A DNA stretch of 26,111 nucleotides, taken from assembly GCA_964630925.1 (NCBI GenBank), contig CAZVZK010000145.1:1-26111 (forward strand), read 5' to 3'. How positions within the stretch are numbered: position 1 is the first letter of the stretch; every line of letters starts with the position of its first letter. Under the pieces are notes generated by a model. That model had not been told where the DNA came from and made no database searches. It saw only the letters and a program-made list of their open reading frames with translations. Source of the stretch: RGDT01 sp964630925 (GTDB taxonomy: Bacteria; Planctomycetota; Planctomycetia; Gemmatales; Gemmataceae). The translations under genes were made by a program, and so were the position numbers. This document shows positions 1 through 12,472 of this stretch, in pieces.

Positions 1-38
1 ACGCGAAATTTTCGGAGCAGGGGGTTGCCTGGGGGGGT

Positions 39-53
39 GCAATGCAATGCAAT
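39..53. repeat. GCAAT pentamer, three tandem copies
   Basis: Three perfect head-to-tail copies of GCAAT lie just after a run of seven G. They sit in the 136 bases before the stop codon of the first minus-strand gene. I see no gene in bases 1-136; the left edge may be the downstream region of the operon that ends at 137. A slippage-prone microsatellite is the simplest reading. Confidence 0.45.
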
Positions 54-136
54 TCGCCCCACCCAGGCCACACACCCTGTCCACTTCCGTTGAATTCCTA
101 CCTCCGCTGAACGGTCACCTGAAGGAAAACTGCCCA

Positions 137-892
137 TCACTCCGCCTTGGCAGCCGGGGGGGCGTTCTCCTCCACGCTCTTGATCACCGGGGGGATCACC
201 GTCAGAAGGAGCAGCACCCAAAGGATCACCGCCTGCCCCAGCGCGTGCGGCCACTGGAACCGCGCCAGCAGCCACAGGCCGAGGAAGCAGGCGGCGAACA
301 GGAGGGCGTTCAGGAAGAGGTTCATCATCAGCGCCCCGCCCTTGAACTTCGTGAACTGCCCCAGCGAGCCCTCCTCCATGATGCGGCCCCTGGAATCGAC
401 GTAGCGTAGGTGCTCGGACACCGACGAGAACCATGCCGTCGTCTTGCGCCGAAGCAGGTTGCCACTCGCATCGCGCTCCGGCCGGAACTCCACCTTCTGC
501 CCGTCCTCCTCGATGAACAGGGACTTCGGCTCCGGCGGGAGGGTCGGGGCGTTGGGCCGTCCGTTCAGGCGGTACTCCTGCCGTGTGCCGTGCATCAGGA
601 CGTACTTCTGAAGCTTGTCCTGGTCGTCCGGGGAGTACAAGGCCTTCAACGGCGGCGTCGTCTCCGTGGAGTTGAACTCCCACAGCGGCTTGTAGGTGTC
701 CGGGGCGCCGCGGGCGGCCAGCATCCAGCACACCACCGGGAGCATGATGGCGGCTGCGGCGGCGGGGCCGCGCCACACCAGGCCCTCTGACACCTCGGTG
801 TAGAGGTGCGATTGCAGCCACATCGACCACGCGGTGATGGCCAGGGCCAGAACGGCGAACAGGAGCAGGGTCAGGCCGACGACGAGCAGCAT
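137..892 (-). CDS. Hypothetical membrane protein with four predicted helices
   Basis: I do not recognise this 251-residue protein. Hydrophobic segments lie at about residues 2-22, 43-60, 187-210 and 219-237. They separate into an N-terminal pair and a C-terminal pair around a hydrophilic domain of about 125 residues (62-186) that is rich in charged residues and has no cysteine. The N-terminal pair is joined by a short loop, so both ends and the central domain probably lie on the same side of the membrane. The ATG at 892 is preceded by GGAGGG at a good distance. Only 12 bases separate it from the stop of the upstream heme-binding protein gene, and the ribosome site lies in that gap, so co-transcription and coupling are likely. 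A membrane partner for the secreted cytochrome-like protein is a guess from position only. Confidence 0.75.
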   Translation of the reverse strand: MLLVVGLTLLLFAVLALAITAWSMWLQSHLYTEVSEGLVWRGPAAAAAIMLPVVCWMLAARGAPDTYKPLWEFNSTETTPPLKALYSPDDQDKLQKYVLMHGTRQEYRLNGRPNAPTLPPEPKSLFIEEDGQKVEFRPERDASGNLLRRKTTAWFSSVSEHLRYVDSRGRIMEEGSLGQFTKFKGGALMMNLFLNALLFAACFLGLWLLARFQWPHALGQAVILWVLLLLTVIPPVIKSVEENAPPAAKAE

Positions 893-904
893 GCCGCCCT
901 CCGG

Positions 905-3844
905 TCAGGGCCGCGCCGGCCGCTTGGAGAGCAGCCAGCCGATGAGGTGGTGGAAGTCGGCCTCGGGGACCGTCTCGCCGAAGTTAGCCGGCATCGGAGA
1001 CAGGTTCGACAGGGTGCGCGTCTCCACGTCGCGTTTCTGGACGCGGACCTCCTTGCCCTTGTCGTCGGCCATGACGATGACCTCGCCCTCCTCGCGCAGC
1101 ACCAGCCCCTGGAAGATGATGCCCTTGCCGGTGTTGATCGTCGTGGCGCGGAACGCCTGATCGACGTTGCGGTTGGGGTCCAGCGTGTCCTCCAGAAGGC
1201 GCTCCAGCCCACGCAGGCCGATGCCGTCGAGCTGCGGGCCGATCTTCGCCCCCTTGCCCTCGACCTGATGGCAGCCGGCGCAGTGCTTCTCGAAGAGGGC
1301 CGCGCCCTTGGCGAGGTCCGGCTTGGCCGCGAGGTAGCCCTTGCGCCGCGCCTCGATCATGGCCGCCAGACGGGCGTCGGCGGCCGGCATGCCCGCCGTC
1401 AGGTTCTTCAGCTTCGCCGCGAGGTCGGGCACCCTGGCGGCCTCCAGCCTGGTCGTGACGGCCCGCTCTTGCAACAGGCGGGCCGACGCCTTGCCGGCGG
1501 CGACCGCCTTGAACAGCTCCTCGGCCCCCTCCTTGCCGGCGGACAGGTTGGCGGCGATTGCCGTCTGGAGACGTGCAGGCGCCGTCGCCAGCGCCGCCAC
1601 CATCGCTGCGCGCGTGGCTGGCTGGTTGATGCGGCCCAGGATGACGGCGATCTGCTCCCTGTCCGCCAAAGACAACGTGGTGTCGGTGAGGGCGGCGCCG
1701 ATCACCTTAGCGTTGCCGGGGCCGTCGATGGCCGCGAGGGCGTTGAGGGCCGCCAGACGCGGGCCGACGCCACGCGCCGAGCCGGCGATGCCCACGAGTT
1801 TCGCCTGCTTCGAGGCGAGCCGCGCCTGGCCGCACAGCTCGGCGCCGGCCTGTGCGTCGGCGTCCCTGGAGGAATCGAAGAGTTTCTCGGCGACGCCCTC
1901 GGCCCAGGCGACGGCCTCCTTCTCTGGGGCGGCGCCGCGCTCTTGCGTGGCGCGGAAGTAGGCGCGGACGAGGCCGGCCTCGCGCTGCGGCGGGAAGTCG
2001 CCGGAACACGCATTGCGGATGTTCGTGCGGCTGCCCTCGTCGCCGTGCCGGGCGGCGTGGTGGACGAACTTCTCGTGGTGGCCCAGCTCCTTCAGCCGCC
2101 CCGCGATCCAGGCCGCCGCGTCGGCGGAATGCCGGCCCAGCGCCACGTCGCCGATGGCAGCGATGTCCGTTCTATCGCTCAGCCTGCCGGCCACGGCCCA
2201 CGCATCGCCCGACACGAGCTGGTCCCGCAGGGCCATGCGGACGACGTGCCGCAGGTGGGTGTCCTTCGCCGGGACGGATTGGAGCAGCTTCAACAGCGGC
2301 GTGACGGTGCCGGGCGACGGGTGACGCCCCAGCGCCTCGGCGGCGGCACGGCGGACGTTCGGCGAGGCGTCCTCCAGCGCCTTGGTGAGCAGCTCGCGTT
2401 GGCCGCCCCGCTCGGCCAGCACACGGCAGGCGTGGACGCGGACGATCTCGTCCTCGCGCTTCAGGGCCGCCTCGGTGTCCTCGGCCGTCAACACGTCCAG
2501 CCGGTACGCCGCCCAGAGGAGATGGGCGTTGGCCTCTGGCGTCGTCTTGCCGCGTAACGCGGCCCGCACGGCATCGGACGCCTCCTTGCCGCGGCCCGCG
2601 AGCTGGTTGGTGGCGGTGAGCCGCACGGTGAGGTTCGGATGCCCGAGGTCGGAGATGAGGTCCTTCGTCGTCGCCTTCAGGAAGTCGGCGCGGCCCGGCG
2701 TGCCCTTGTCCTTGTGGACGATGCGCCAGATGCGGCCCCTGGTGCGGTCGCGGGCCGGGTGGTTGAGCGGCACCTCGTAGTGGCCGATGATGCAGTTGTA
2801 GAAGTCGGCGATGTACAGCGCCCCGTCCGGCCCGAGCTTCACGTCCACCGGGCGGAACCACTGGTCCTTGCTGCGGAGGAACGGAACGGCCTTCGTCACA
2901 GGGGTCGATCCCTCGTGGCGGATCTCGAAGCGGAGCAGCTCATTCGTCATCACGTCGCCGACGAAGGCGCTGCCGCGGTACGCCATCGGGAATTGGTCGG
3001 CCTCGTAGACCGCGACGCCGGCGATGGCGGTCGATCCCTTGAAGCCGGTGATCATCTCCGGGGCGAAGCCGAGGCCGTCGTGCGGCTTGCCGAAGCTGGG
3101 GTACCAGCCGCCGCGGAGGAGCTGGTAGATGGGCTGTGTGTGACAGTCGGCGGAGTACAGGTTGCCCAGGGCGTCGAACGACAGGCCGAACGGGTTCACC
3201 TGCCCCCAGGTGTGCTGCTCGATCTTCGAGCCGTCGGCCTTCATGCGGTAGGTGTTGCCGGACTGCATCTTGATGCCGCCGGGATTCTTCCCCTTGACAT
3301 CAGAGGTGTTGGAGAAGCCGTGGCAGGCGTAGATCCAGCCGTCGAAGCCGGGCGTGAAGGCACTGGTCATGCCGTGGGTGTCGGCGAAGCCGTAGCCGGT
3401 GTACAACTTCTCGCGGCCCTTCGGCGTGATGCGCTGGATGTTGGAGATCGAATACACGAGGGCGTCGTCGTCGCCGACGGGGAGGAGGCCGATGGGGATG
3501 TTGAGGCCCTTCGCGAAGGTCGTGATCTTGCGTGCCTTGCCTTCGGGGGCGAAGTCTTCGAGGATGCGCACCTCGTCGCGGGCCTCGCCCTTGGCGGGCC
3601 ACGGGTACTCGACGCTGCCGGTGACCCACAGCCGGCCCCTCGCGTCGAAGGCGAGGTTCATGGGCTTCTGGATGTCCGGCTCGCTGGCGACGAGCTGGAT
3701 CTCGAAGCCCTCTGGGAGGATGAACGCCTTCGCCTGGTCCGCCGGGGCCAGCGGCTTGTCGGTGACGACGTTGGGCGCGAACTTCTGCGCCGAGGCGGGG
3801 AGGAGGAGCGCGGAGAGGGTGGCGACGACGAGGAGGGTGCGCAT
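905..3844 (-). CDS. Secreted heme-binding protein: membrane-bound dehydrogenase-type propeller, HEAT repeats and C-terminal cytochrome c domain
   Basis: This is a 979-residue exported protein. Residues 1-19 form a signal peptide ending in a PASAQ cleavage motif. Residues about 35-385 resemble the Pirellula/Verrucomicrobium 'putative membrane-bound dehydrogenase' domain (TIGR02604 type, sorbosone/glucose dehydrogenase-like beta-propeller), with phrases such as FDARGRLWV and GPDGALYIADFYN. Alanine-rich helical repeats of HEAT type fill about 395-800. The C-terminal domain (TIGR02603 type) carries the heme motif CAGCH at 855-859, with M951 in an SPMP context as the likely axial ligand. The architecture is common in planctomycetes, and a periplasmic electron-transfer role in oxidising sugar-like substrates is usually inferred, not proven. 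The ATG at 3844 gives an intact signal peptide. It is the first gene of a two-gene unit with the membrane protein ending at 137, and is divergent from the kinase across 283 bases. Confidence 0.93.
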   Translation of the reverse strand: MRTLLVVATLSALLLPASAQKFAPNVVTDKPLAPADQAKAFILPEGFEIQLVASEPDIQKPMNLAFDARGRLWVTGSVEYPWPAKGEARDEVRILEDFAPEGKARKITTFAKGLNIPIGLLPVGDDDALVYSISNIQRITPKGREKLYTGYGFADTHGMTSAFTPGFDGWIYACHGFSNTSDVKGKNPGGIKMQSGNTYRMKADGSKIEQHTWGQVNPFGLSFDALGNLYSADCHTQPIYQLLRGGWYPSFGKPHDGLGFAPEMITGFKGSTAIAGVAVYEADQFPMAYRGSAFVGDVMTNELLRFEIRHEGSTPVTKAVPFLRSKDQWFRPVDVKLGPDGALYIADFYNCIIGHYEVPLNHPARDRTRGRIWRIVHKDKGTPGRADFLKATTKDLISDLGHPNLTVRLTATNQLAGRGKEASDAVRAALRGKTTPEANAHLLWAAYRLDVLTAEDTEAALKREDEIVRVHACRVLAERGGQRELLTKALEDASPNVRRAAAEALGRHPSPGTVTPLLKLLQSVPAKDTHLRHVVRMALRDQLVSGDAWAVAGRLSDRTDIAAIGDVALGRHSADAAAWIAGRLKELGHHEKFVHHAARHGDEGSRTNIRNACSGDFPPQREAGLVRAYFRATQERGAAPEKEAVAWAEGVAEKLFDSSRDADAQAGAELCGQARLASKQAKLVGIAGSARGVGPRLAALNALAAIDGPGNAKVIGAALTDTTLSLADREQIAVILGRINQPATRAAMVAALATAPARLQTAIAANLSAGKEGAEELFKAVAAGKASARLLQERAVTTRLEAARVPDLAAKLKNLTAGMPAADARLAAMIEARRKGYLAAKPDLAKGAALFEKHCAGCHQVEGKGAKIGPQLDGIGLRGLERLLEDTLDPNRNVDQAFRATTINTGKGIIFQGLVLREEGEVIVMADDKGKEVRVQKRDVETRTLSNLSPMPANFGETVPEADFHHLIGWLLSKRPARP

Positions 3845-4127
3845 CGGTGTCCCATTTCCCAGACGAGCGGAGAGTCAGCGTTTCGGATCAGGGGAGCGTG
3901 CCCGTGAGGGCCGGGTGGCCGCACCCCGGACGGCGGTAGATGGTTAGTGTAGCGCCGGGGGGCGTGTTCGGGGAGGATCACTGCGTGCGGCTCTTCGTCC
4001 TTGGGGCGAACCGCTAGAATATCGGTCGAACGGAGGGCGTTCCGGCCCGTCATCTTCCTCGGGCCGATTCGTCCTCTCCCGTATCGCCGGACTTTCAGGG
4101 GCAACCGCACCCCGCCAGAGATACGCC

Positions 4128-7409
<3,282 letters not shown>

Positions 7410-7416
7410 TGCGCCG

Positions 7417-8763
7417 TCAGGCGAGGACGCCGTCGATCACCTTGCCTGGGCTCGCCGGCAGCGGGCGGTCAAGGGCGTCGCGCACCTCGGCCGCCGGGTC
7501 GATGCCCAGCAGGTGGAACATCGTCGCCGACAGGTCCTCGGGCCGCACCGGGTCGTTCGCCGGGTAGGCGCCGATCCGGTCCGACGCCCCGAAGACGTGC
7601 CCCGCCTTCACGCCGCCGCCCGCCATCAGGGCGGGGTAGCACTGCGGCCAGTGGTCGCGGCCGGCGATCTTGTTGATCCGCGGCGTCCTGCCGAACTCGC
7701 CCACCCACACGACGAGCGTCGTCTCCATCAGGCCGCGCGCCTCCAGGTCGAGGATGAGGGCGGGGAGTGTCTGGTCGGTCATGGGCAGGAGGTGCTTCTT
7801 GAGGATGGGGTACATCGGCTTGTCGTTGAAGCCGTGGGTGTCCCAGCCGCCGGTGCAGCCGCCGATGCTGTTGTGGAAGTAGACGTTGATGAACTTGGCG
7901 CCGGCCTCGACGAGCCGGCGGGCGAGGAGGCACGACTGGCCGTAGGTGGTCCGGCCGTAGCGGTCACGCACGCGGTCCGGCTCGCGCGACAGGTCGAACG
8001 CCCGCTTGACCTCCGGCGAGGTGAGCATGGCGAGGGCGCGCTCGACGTGGGCGTCGATGCCGCGGGCGCGGGCCGAGTGCTCCAGCAGCTCCGACTCGCG
8101 GTCGATGATCTTCAGCATCTCGCGGCGCGAGGCGAGGCGTTCGGGGGTCATCGACGCCGGCAGGCTCAGCTCGGGCAGGCGGAAGTCAGGGGCATTCGGG
8201 TCCTGGGTGATGAGCAGCGGGTCGTGGGCCTTGCCGAGGAAGCTGGCGTGCTGGCCCGGCGTGACGGAGCCGTCGGAGATGACGTGCGGGAAGGCGACGA
8301 AGGTGGGCACGCCCCGTCTCGCGGGGGCGAGGCGGTCCACGACGGAGCCGTAGGCGGGGAACAGGTCGCGCGAGTCGCGGAGGCGTTGGTCGTCGCTGGG
8401 CGGGGCATAGCCCGACAGGCTGTAATAGCCCGCCGAGTTGTGGTTCTTCATCGTGTGCCGTAAGGTCCGGATGAGCGTGAAGCGGTCCATCACCCTGGCC
8501 ATGCGCGGCAGCAGCTCGCCGATGCGCAAGCCGGTCACGTTCGTGGCGATGGGCCTGAATTCGCCGCGGATGTTCTCCGGGGCGTGCGGCTTCATGTCGA
8601 AGGTGTCGTGCTGGCTGGGGCCGCCCCACTGGTGCAGGAAGATCACCGACCGCGCCCGCGCCTTGACGGAGGACGCGCCCGACGCCGGGAGGAAGGCCGG
8701 CAGCGTCAGGACGGCGGCCCCGGCGTGCAGGAAGCGGCGGCGCCCCATCTCTCGTGCGTCCAT
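7417..8763 (-). CDS. DUF1501 family exported protein (first copy)
   Basis: This 448-residue protein belongs to DUF1501, a planctomycete-expanded family with an alkaline-phosphatase/sulfatase-like fold and no established reaction. It starts with a Tat-like leader (MGRRRFLHAG at 6-15, then a hydrophobic stretch). Family landmarks are WGGPSQHDTFDMKP at 46-59, WDTHGFND from 307, GEFGRTPRIN at 355-364 and GRDHW at 368-372. The Asp and His residues in these motifs are the likely metal or active-site positions by analogy with the alkaline phosphatase superfamily. It is the last gene of the trio with the DUF1553 protein and the transglutaminase-like protein. Its ATG shares one base with the upstream stop (TGATG) and a GAGGG site lies just before it, so translation is probably coupled. 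DUF1501 genes commonly sit next to DUF1549/DUF1553 genes, which fits here. Confidence 0.93.
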   Translation of the reverse strand: MDAREMGRRRFLHAGAAVLTLPAFLPASGASSVKARARSVIFLHQWGGPSQHDTFDMKPHAPENIRGEFRPIATNVTGLRIGELLPRMARVMDRFTLIRTLRHTMKNHNSAGYYSLSGYAPPSDDQRLRDSRDLFPAYGSVVDRLAPARRGVPTFVAFPHVISDGSVTPGQHASFLGKAHDPLLITQDPNAPDFRLPELSLPASMTPERLASRREMLKIIDRESELLEHSARARGIDAHVERALAMLTSPEVKRAFDLSREPDRVRDRYGRTTYGQSCLLARRLVEAGAKFINVYFHNSIGGCTGGWDTHGFNDKPMYPILKKHLLPMTDQTLPALILDLEARGLMETTLVVWVGEFGRTPRINKIAGRDHWPQCYPALMAGGGVKAGHVFGASDRIGAYPANDPVRPEDLSATMFHLLGIDPAAEVRDALDRPLPASPGKVIDGVLA

Positions 8764-10208
8764 CAGTCGTCCCTCTTCTTGACGGCCACCACCTTGACGC
8801 CGAGTTTGCCGACGACGTTGGCCCAGGCCATGTCACGCTCGCCCTCGCTGAGCTTCAGGTGCGTGCCGTCCACGCGCTGCTGGCCCCACGTCGGATCGAC
8901 GCTCACCCACTGCTTGCCGTCATGGTACTCTGCCCAGGCGTGCCAGCCGAGGCGCGGTTTGCCGGCCTTGATGTACGCCACGCCGCCCGCCTCGCGCGCC
9001 GGGACACCCGCCGCCCGGCACAGGGCCACGAACAACAGGGAATGCTGCACGCACGAGCCGGCCTTGCGGTCCAGCACGTCCAGCGCGTTGTCGGCGTTGT
9101 CGGCGTAGGACTTCTTCAGCTCGGCGTTCACCCACGACGCCAGGCGGCGCCCCACCTTCGAGGCGTCCTTCTCGTCGCCCAGCACCTCCTTCACGGCAGC
9201 CTTCACCTTCTCGCTGTCGCAGCACAGCCGCGGCGACGTGGCGGTGAATTGCTTGCGATCCTCCTCCGTGAGTGGCTCGGCAACGTCGGTCTTCGCGTCG
9301 CGTTTCAACGTGACCGTGACGGACTCCTTGCCCGACTTCACGGACTGCCGCCGCGACTCCGGCACCTTCAGCTTGCCCAGGCCGGTCAGCTCGAGGGTCA
9401 GCTCATCGACCTCCTGCCCTGAGGGGCCGAGGTCGCGGTCCAGCACGACGCTCGTCGCCTCCAGCAGGTCCACAAGCTTCTCGTCCATCTTCCTGGCCGA
9501 CGCCTCCGGCTCCAGGCGGATCTCCAGGAAGCCGCCCAGCACGGCCTTGTACATGCGGCCGTCGGGGAACACCTCGGCGTCGATGGACGCACCCTCCGTC
9601 CTGCTCTCGACGACGAGCAATTCGGTCTTGACGCCGCGCAGGGCGACGCTCTTGCGCGAGTGGAACGTGTACGTCTCCTTCTCGTCGATGTCGGCGGCCT
9701 CCCACGAGACGGTGTAACGCGACTGCTTCTCGCCGGCCTTGAGCTTGCCTCGCAGCCAGCGCTCCAGCTTGCGTTGCCCGGCCAGGTTGTCGCGCGGCAC
9801 GGCGACCTCGCGCGTCGATTTGTCCTTCCCCTGGATCGTGATGATGGTCATCTTCTTCCCGTCGGCCTTGGCCTCGCGCGTCACCTCGATGCCGTCGTCC
9901 TTCTTCCACTGGCGGGCCGACACGATGGGGCCTTCGCCCTCCAGGGAGTAGTAGACGGTGGTGCGGGCCTCCTTCACGGAGCGGACGCCGTCGAACAGGG
10001 TGTCGAAGTACATGACGTTCGTCGAGCGTAGCGCCGGCTTCTCGGCGTGGACGACGACCTTGATCTCGTCCACGGCCCAGCCGGCTTTCTTGCCCTTGAC
10101 ATACAGCCCGTAGGCGTGCCGCCCCTGGGCCGACCTGGCGTAGTCGGCGAGCGACTCGGCCTCGGCGGCGGACGCGGTCAGGACGGCGGCCAACAGCAGG
10201 TTCATCAT
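8763..10208 (-). CDS. Secreted transglutaminase-like protein
   Basis: This is a 481-residue protein with a short signal peptide (about 1-17). Residues about 20-330 are beta-rich and unrecognised. Residues about 345-450 look like a transglutaminase-like (microbial transglutaminase/cysteine protease fold) domain. The Cys-His-Asp triad is visible: C386 in AGSCVQHS, H423 in GWHAWAEY and D438 in SVDPTWGQ. Members of this fold act as peptidases or amidases, or as cross-linkers; which applies here is unknown. Two adjacent ATGs (10208 and 10205) follow GGAGTGA, and the second has the better spacing. The gene begins 17 bases after the DUF1553 gene and its stop overlaps the start of the DUF1501 gene, so the three are almost certainly one operon. 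The intact triad suggests an active enzyme working outside the cytoplasm on a partner or on peptides. Confidence 0.9.
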   Translation of the reverse strand: MMNLLLAAVLTASAAEAESLADYARSAQGRHAYGLYVKGKKAGWAVDEIKVVVHAEKPALRSTNVMYFDTLFDGVRSVKEARTTVYYSLEGEGPIVSARQWKKDDGIEVTREAKADGKKMTIITIQGKDKSTREVAVPRDNLAGQRKLERWLRGKLKAGEKQSRYTVSWEAADIDEKETYTFHSRKSVALRGVKTELLVVESRTEGASIDAEVFPDGRMYKAVLGGFLEIRLEPEASARKMDEKLVDLLEATSVVLDRDLGPSGQEVDELTLELTGLGKLKVPESRRQSVKSGKESVTVTLKRDAKTDVAEPLTEEDRKQFTATSPRLCCDSEKVKAAVKEVLGDEKDASKVGRRLASWVNAELKKSYADNADNALDVLDRKAGSCVQHSLLFVALCRAAGVPAREAGGVAYIKAGKPRLGWHAWAEYHDGKQWVSVDPTWGQQRVDGTHLKLSEGERDMAWANVVGKLGVKVVAVKKRDD

Positions 10209-10225
10209 TCACTCCGTCGAATGGG

Positions 10226-12400
10226 TCACCGCCGCAGGAGGAACTCCTTGGCGTTGAGAAGGCTCCACATCACGTCTTCCAGCCCGGAGCGTCTGTCCTT
10301 GCTCCGGGCGATCAGGGCGAGGGCCGCCGCACGCTCCGTCTTCGAGGGCGCCCGGGACAGGGCGGCGAGGTACAGCTCATCGAGGATCTCGGCGTCGGAC
10401 GCGCCCCCGGCCAGGCGTTTGCCGAGGACGTTCTCCTCGCGCGTCAGCATGGCGTCGAGGGCGGGGCCGGTGAGCATCTGCAATGCCTGGGCCAGCGTCG
10501 AGTCCTCGTTGCGCTCGCACTCGCAGGAGAGGGAGCGTACCGGCTTGCCGAAGGCAGCCAGGAAGCGTTCGCCGTCGGTGCGGCTGGCCCGGCGGCCCTG
10601 GGCGCCGATGCCCGGCATCTGCACGGCGCGGGCCCCGGCGGGCAGGCCCGGCAGACGCGGGCGCGTGCCGCAAACGGACGCCGCCGCGTCGAACAGCACC
10701 TCGGCCTGGAGCGGGCGGATGAGGGCGCGGGCCAGGCCGGTCTCGTCGTCTCGGTTGGTCGCGGTGGGGGCGGAGGAGCGCTGGTAGGTGTGCGAGGTCA
10801 TGATGCGGCGGATGAGGGAGCGCAGGTCGAACTTCGAGGCGACGAGGTCGGCGGCGAGGGCGGCCAGGAGCGGCTCGCTGACGGGGGGATTCGATTCGCG
10901 GAAATCATCGCCCGGATCGACCAGGCCCCTGCCGATCAGATGCTGCCAGATGCGGTTGGCCTGGGCGCGGGCGAAGAACGGGTTGTCGGGCCGCGTCGCC
11001 CACTCGGCGAGGAGCGACAGGCGGTCACCGCCCGGCTTCACGTCCGGGGCGTCGGCGCCGAGGAAGCGCGGGGCGAGGGCGGCTTTGCTGACCGGGTGCT
11101 TCAGCTCGCCTTCGCGGTCCTGGTAGATGATCTGCTCGCCGTCGAACTCGTGCGAGTCGAGGCGGTCCTTGCGGTTGTTCTCGAGGACGCGGTACTGGAC
11201 GCGGGCGAAGGTCGCGGCGAAGCGGTGGTAGTCCGTCTGCGTCCAGCGGTCGAAGGGGTGGTTGTGGCACTTGGCGCACTGGAGGCGGACGCCGAGGAAC
11301 ACCTGCGCCGTCGCCTCGGCGCGGGCGTACGGATCGCGGAGGGCGCGGTAGTAGTTGGAAGGCGGGTGCGAGTAGCTGCTGCCCCGGCCCGCGATCAGCT
11401 CGCGGGCGAACACGTCGAGCGGCTTGCCGTCGAGGATGCTCCGCCTGATCCAGCCGTGGAAGTGGCGGACGCCGCGGGCGTCGAGCGTCTTCTCCTCGAC
11501 GCGGAGGAGGTCGGCCCACTTGAGAGCCCAGAAGTCGGCGAACGCCGGCCGCTTCAGGAGTGAGTCGATGAGGCGTGCCCGCTTGTCGGGCCGGGTGTCG
11601 GCGAGGAAGGCGCGCGTCTCGGCGGGGGTGGGGAGGGTGCCGCAGGCGTCGAGGGAGGCCCGGCGGATGAACTCACCGTCGGTGCAGGGCGGTGACGGCT
11701 CGGTGCGGTGCTGCCTGAGGCGGGCGTTGGCGTGGCGGTCGATGTCGTTGGCCTCGGGCGGCTCCTTCCAACCGGAAGTGGGGCGCGACGGGAGGAAGGC
11801 GACGCGGGCGGTGGCGCGGGTGTCGAGGTAACGGACGAGGACGGCGGCCTCGCCGTGGGTGAGGCGGCGGACGGTGCCGTCGGGGGAGACGGCGGCGGTG
11901 AGCGTCGAGGGCTCGAAGCACGCCAGGCGCGTCACGTCGCGCGTGGTGCCGTCGGCGAAGGAGGCCGTCACGGTGAGTCGCACGCTCTGGTCCGGGTCGA
12001 AGAGGACCGATTCGGCGGGGGCGACGGTGAGTCTGACGGGCCCGGGTGGGGCGTCGAGCCTGGCGCCCTCGGCGATCCAGCGGCGGAGGAGGGACGCCTC
12101 GGGGCTGGACGGTGCGAAGCGCTGGCCGCCCTCGTGGGGGAGGGCCATCGTCGCCTTGGCGAGGATCAGGGAGGCCGTCGGGCGGTGGACATCGATGCGG
12201 CGGGCGAGGGCGTCTCGTGTGAGCGTGGCGTGGTCGAAGTCGGCGTCCTCGCCGCGGAGGGAGAGCTTGAATCCGCCCTTGCCGTTGAGGTTGCCGTGGC
12301 AGGCCCCGGAGGCGCAGCCGGCGCGTGAGAGGACGGCCATGACCTCGTTGCGGAAGCTGGCCGGCTCGGCGGCGTGGAGGAGGAGGAGGAGGGACAGCAT
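10226..12400 (-). CDS. DUF1549/DUF1553 protein with cytochrome-like Cys motifs
   Basis: This 724-residue protein has the planctomycete surface or periplasmic layout of a short signal peptide (about 1-11), an N-terminal cytochrome-like segment, a beta-sandwich (bacterial Ig-like, about 120-205), DUF1549 (about 215-420) and DUF1553 (about 440-715). Near the N-terminus C29, C34 and H35 form a CASGACHG motif with four residues between the cysteines, as I recall for this family. A second, standard CxxCH motif, CAKCH at 375-379, is followed by NHPFDRW, a DUF1549 hallmark. Covalent heme is therefore plausible but unproven. The function of the family is not established. It is the first gene of the tight trio that continues with the transglutaminase-like and DUF1501 genes. 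The ATG at 12400 has a GAGG nine bases upstream. The 72-base gap to the Pro-rich gene contains a possible -10 box. Confidence 0.92.
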   Translation of the reverse strand: MLSLLLLLHAAEPASFRNEVMAVLSRAGCASGACHGNLNGKGGFKLSLRGEDADFDHATLTRDALARRIDVHRPTASLILAKATMALPHEGGQRFAPSSPEASLLRRWIAEGARLDAPPGPVRLTVAPAESVLFDPDQSVRLTVTASFADGTTRDVTRLACFEPSTLTAAVSPDGTVRRLTHGEAAVLVRYLDTRATARVAFLPSRPTSGWKEPPEANDIDRHANARLRQHRTEPSPPCTDGEFIRRASLDACGTLPTPAETRAFLADTRPDKRARLIDSLLKRPAFADFWALKWADLLRVEEKTLDARGVRHFHGWIRRSILDGKPLDVFARELIAGRGSSYSHPPSNYYRALRDPYARAEATAQVFLGVRLQCAKCHNHPFDRWTQTDYHRFAATFARVQYRVLENNRKDRLDSHEFDGEQIIYQDREGELKHPVSKAALAPRFLGADAPDVKPGGDRLSLLAEWATRPDNPFFARAQANRIWQHLIGRGLVDPGDDFRESNPPVSEPLLAALAADLVASKFDLRSLIRRIMTSHTYQRSSAPTATNRDDETGLARALIRPLQAEVLFDAAASVCGTRPRLPGLPAGARAVQMPGIGAQGRRASRTDGERFLAAFGKPVRSLSCECERNEDSTLAQALQMLTGPALDAMLTREENVLGKRLAGGASDAEILDELYLAALSRAPSKTERAAALALIARSKDRRSGLEDVMWSLLNAKEFLLRR

Positions 12401-12427
12401 GCTGGGACGCCTCGCGGGGATGAACGC

Positions 12428-12433
12428 ATCATA
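12428..12433 (-). promoter_or_regulatory. Possible -10 box for the DUF1553 operon
   Basis: On the minus strand the hexamer TATGAT lies 27 bases before the ATG at 12400, a good match to the sigma-70 -10 consensus. No convincing -35 element is found 16-18 bases further upstream. It sits in the 72-base gap after the Pro-rich gene, so an internal promoter for the trio is possible but weakly supported. Confidence 0.25.
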
Positions 12434-12472
12434 CCCACGCGGGGCGTCTTGAGGAAGCGGGAACGTCTCCGA

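Noticed and set aside
806..2557. 583-codon open frame on the plus strand
   Set aside because: It lies antisense to the heme-binding protein gene, is full of Arg/Gly/Leu without domain motifs, and exists because GC-rich codons rarely give stops on the other strand.
7410..7416. Terminator between the convergent kinase and DUF1501 genes
   Set aside because: Only 7 bases separate the stop codons and I see no strong stem-loop with a T tract there.
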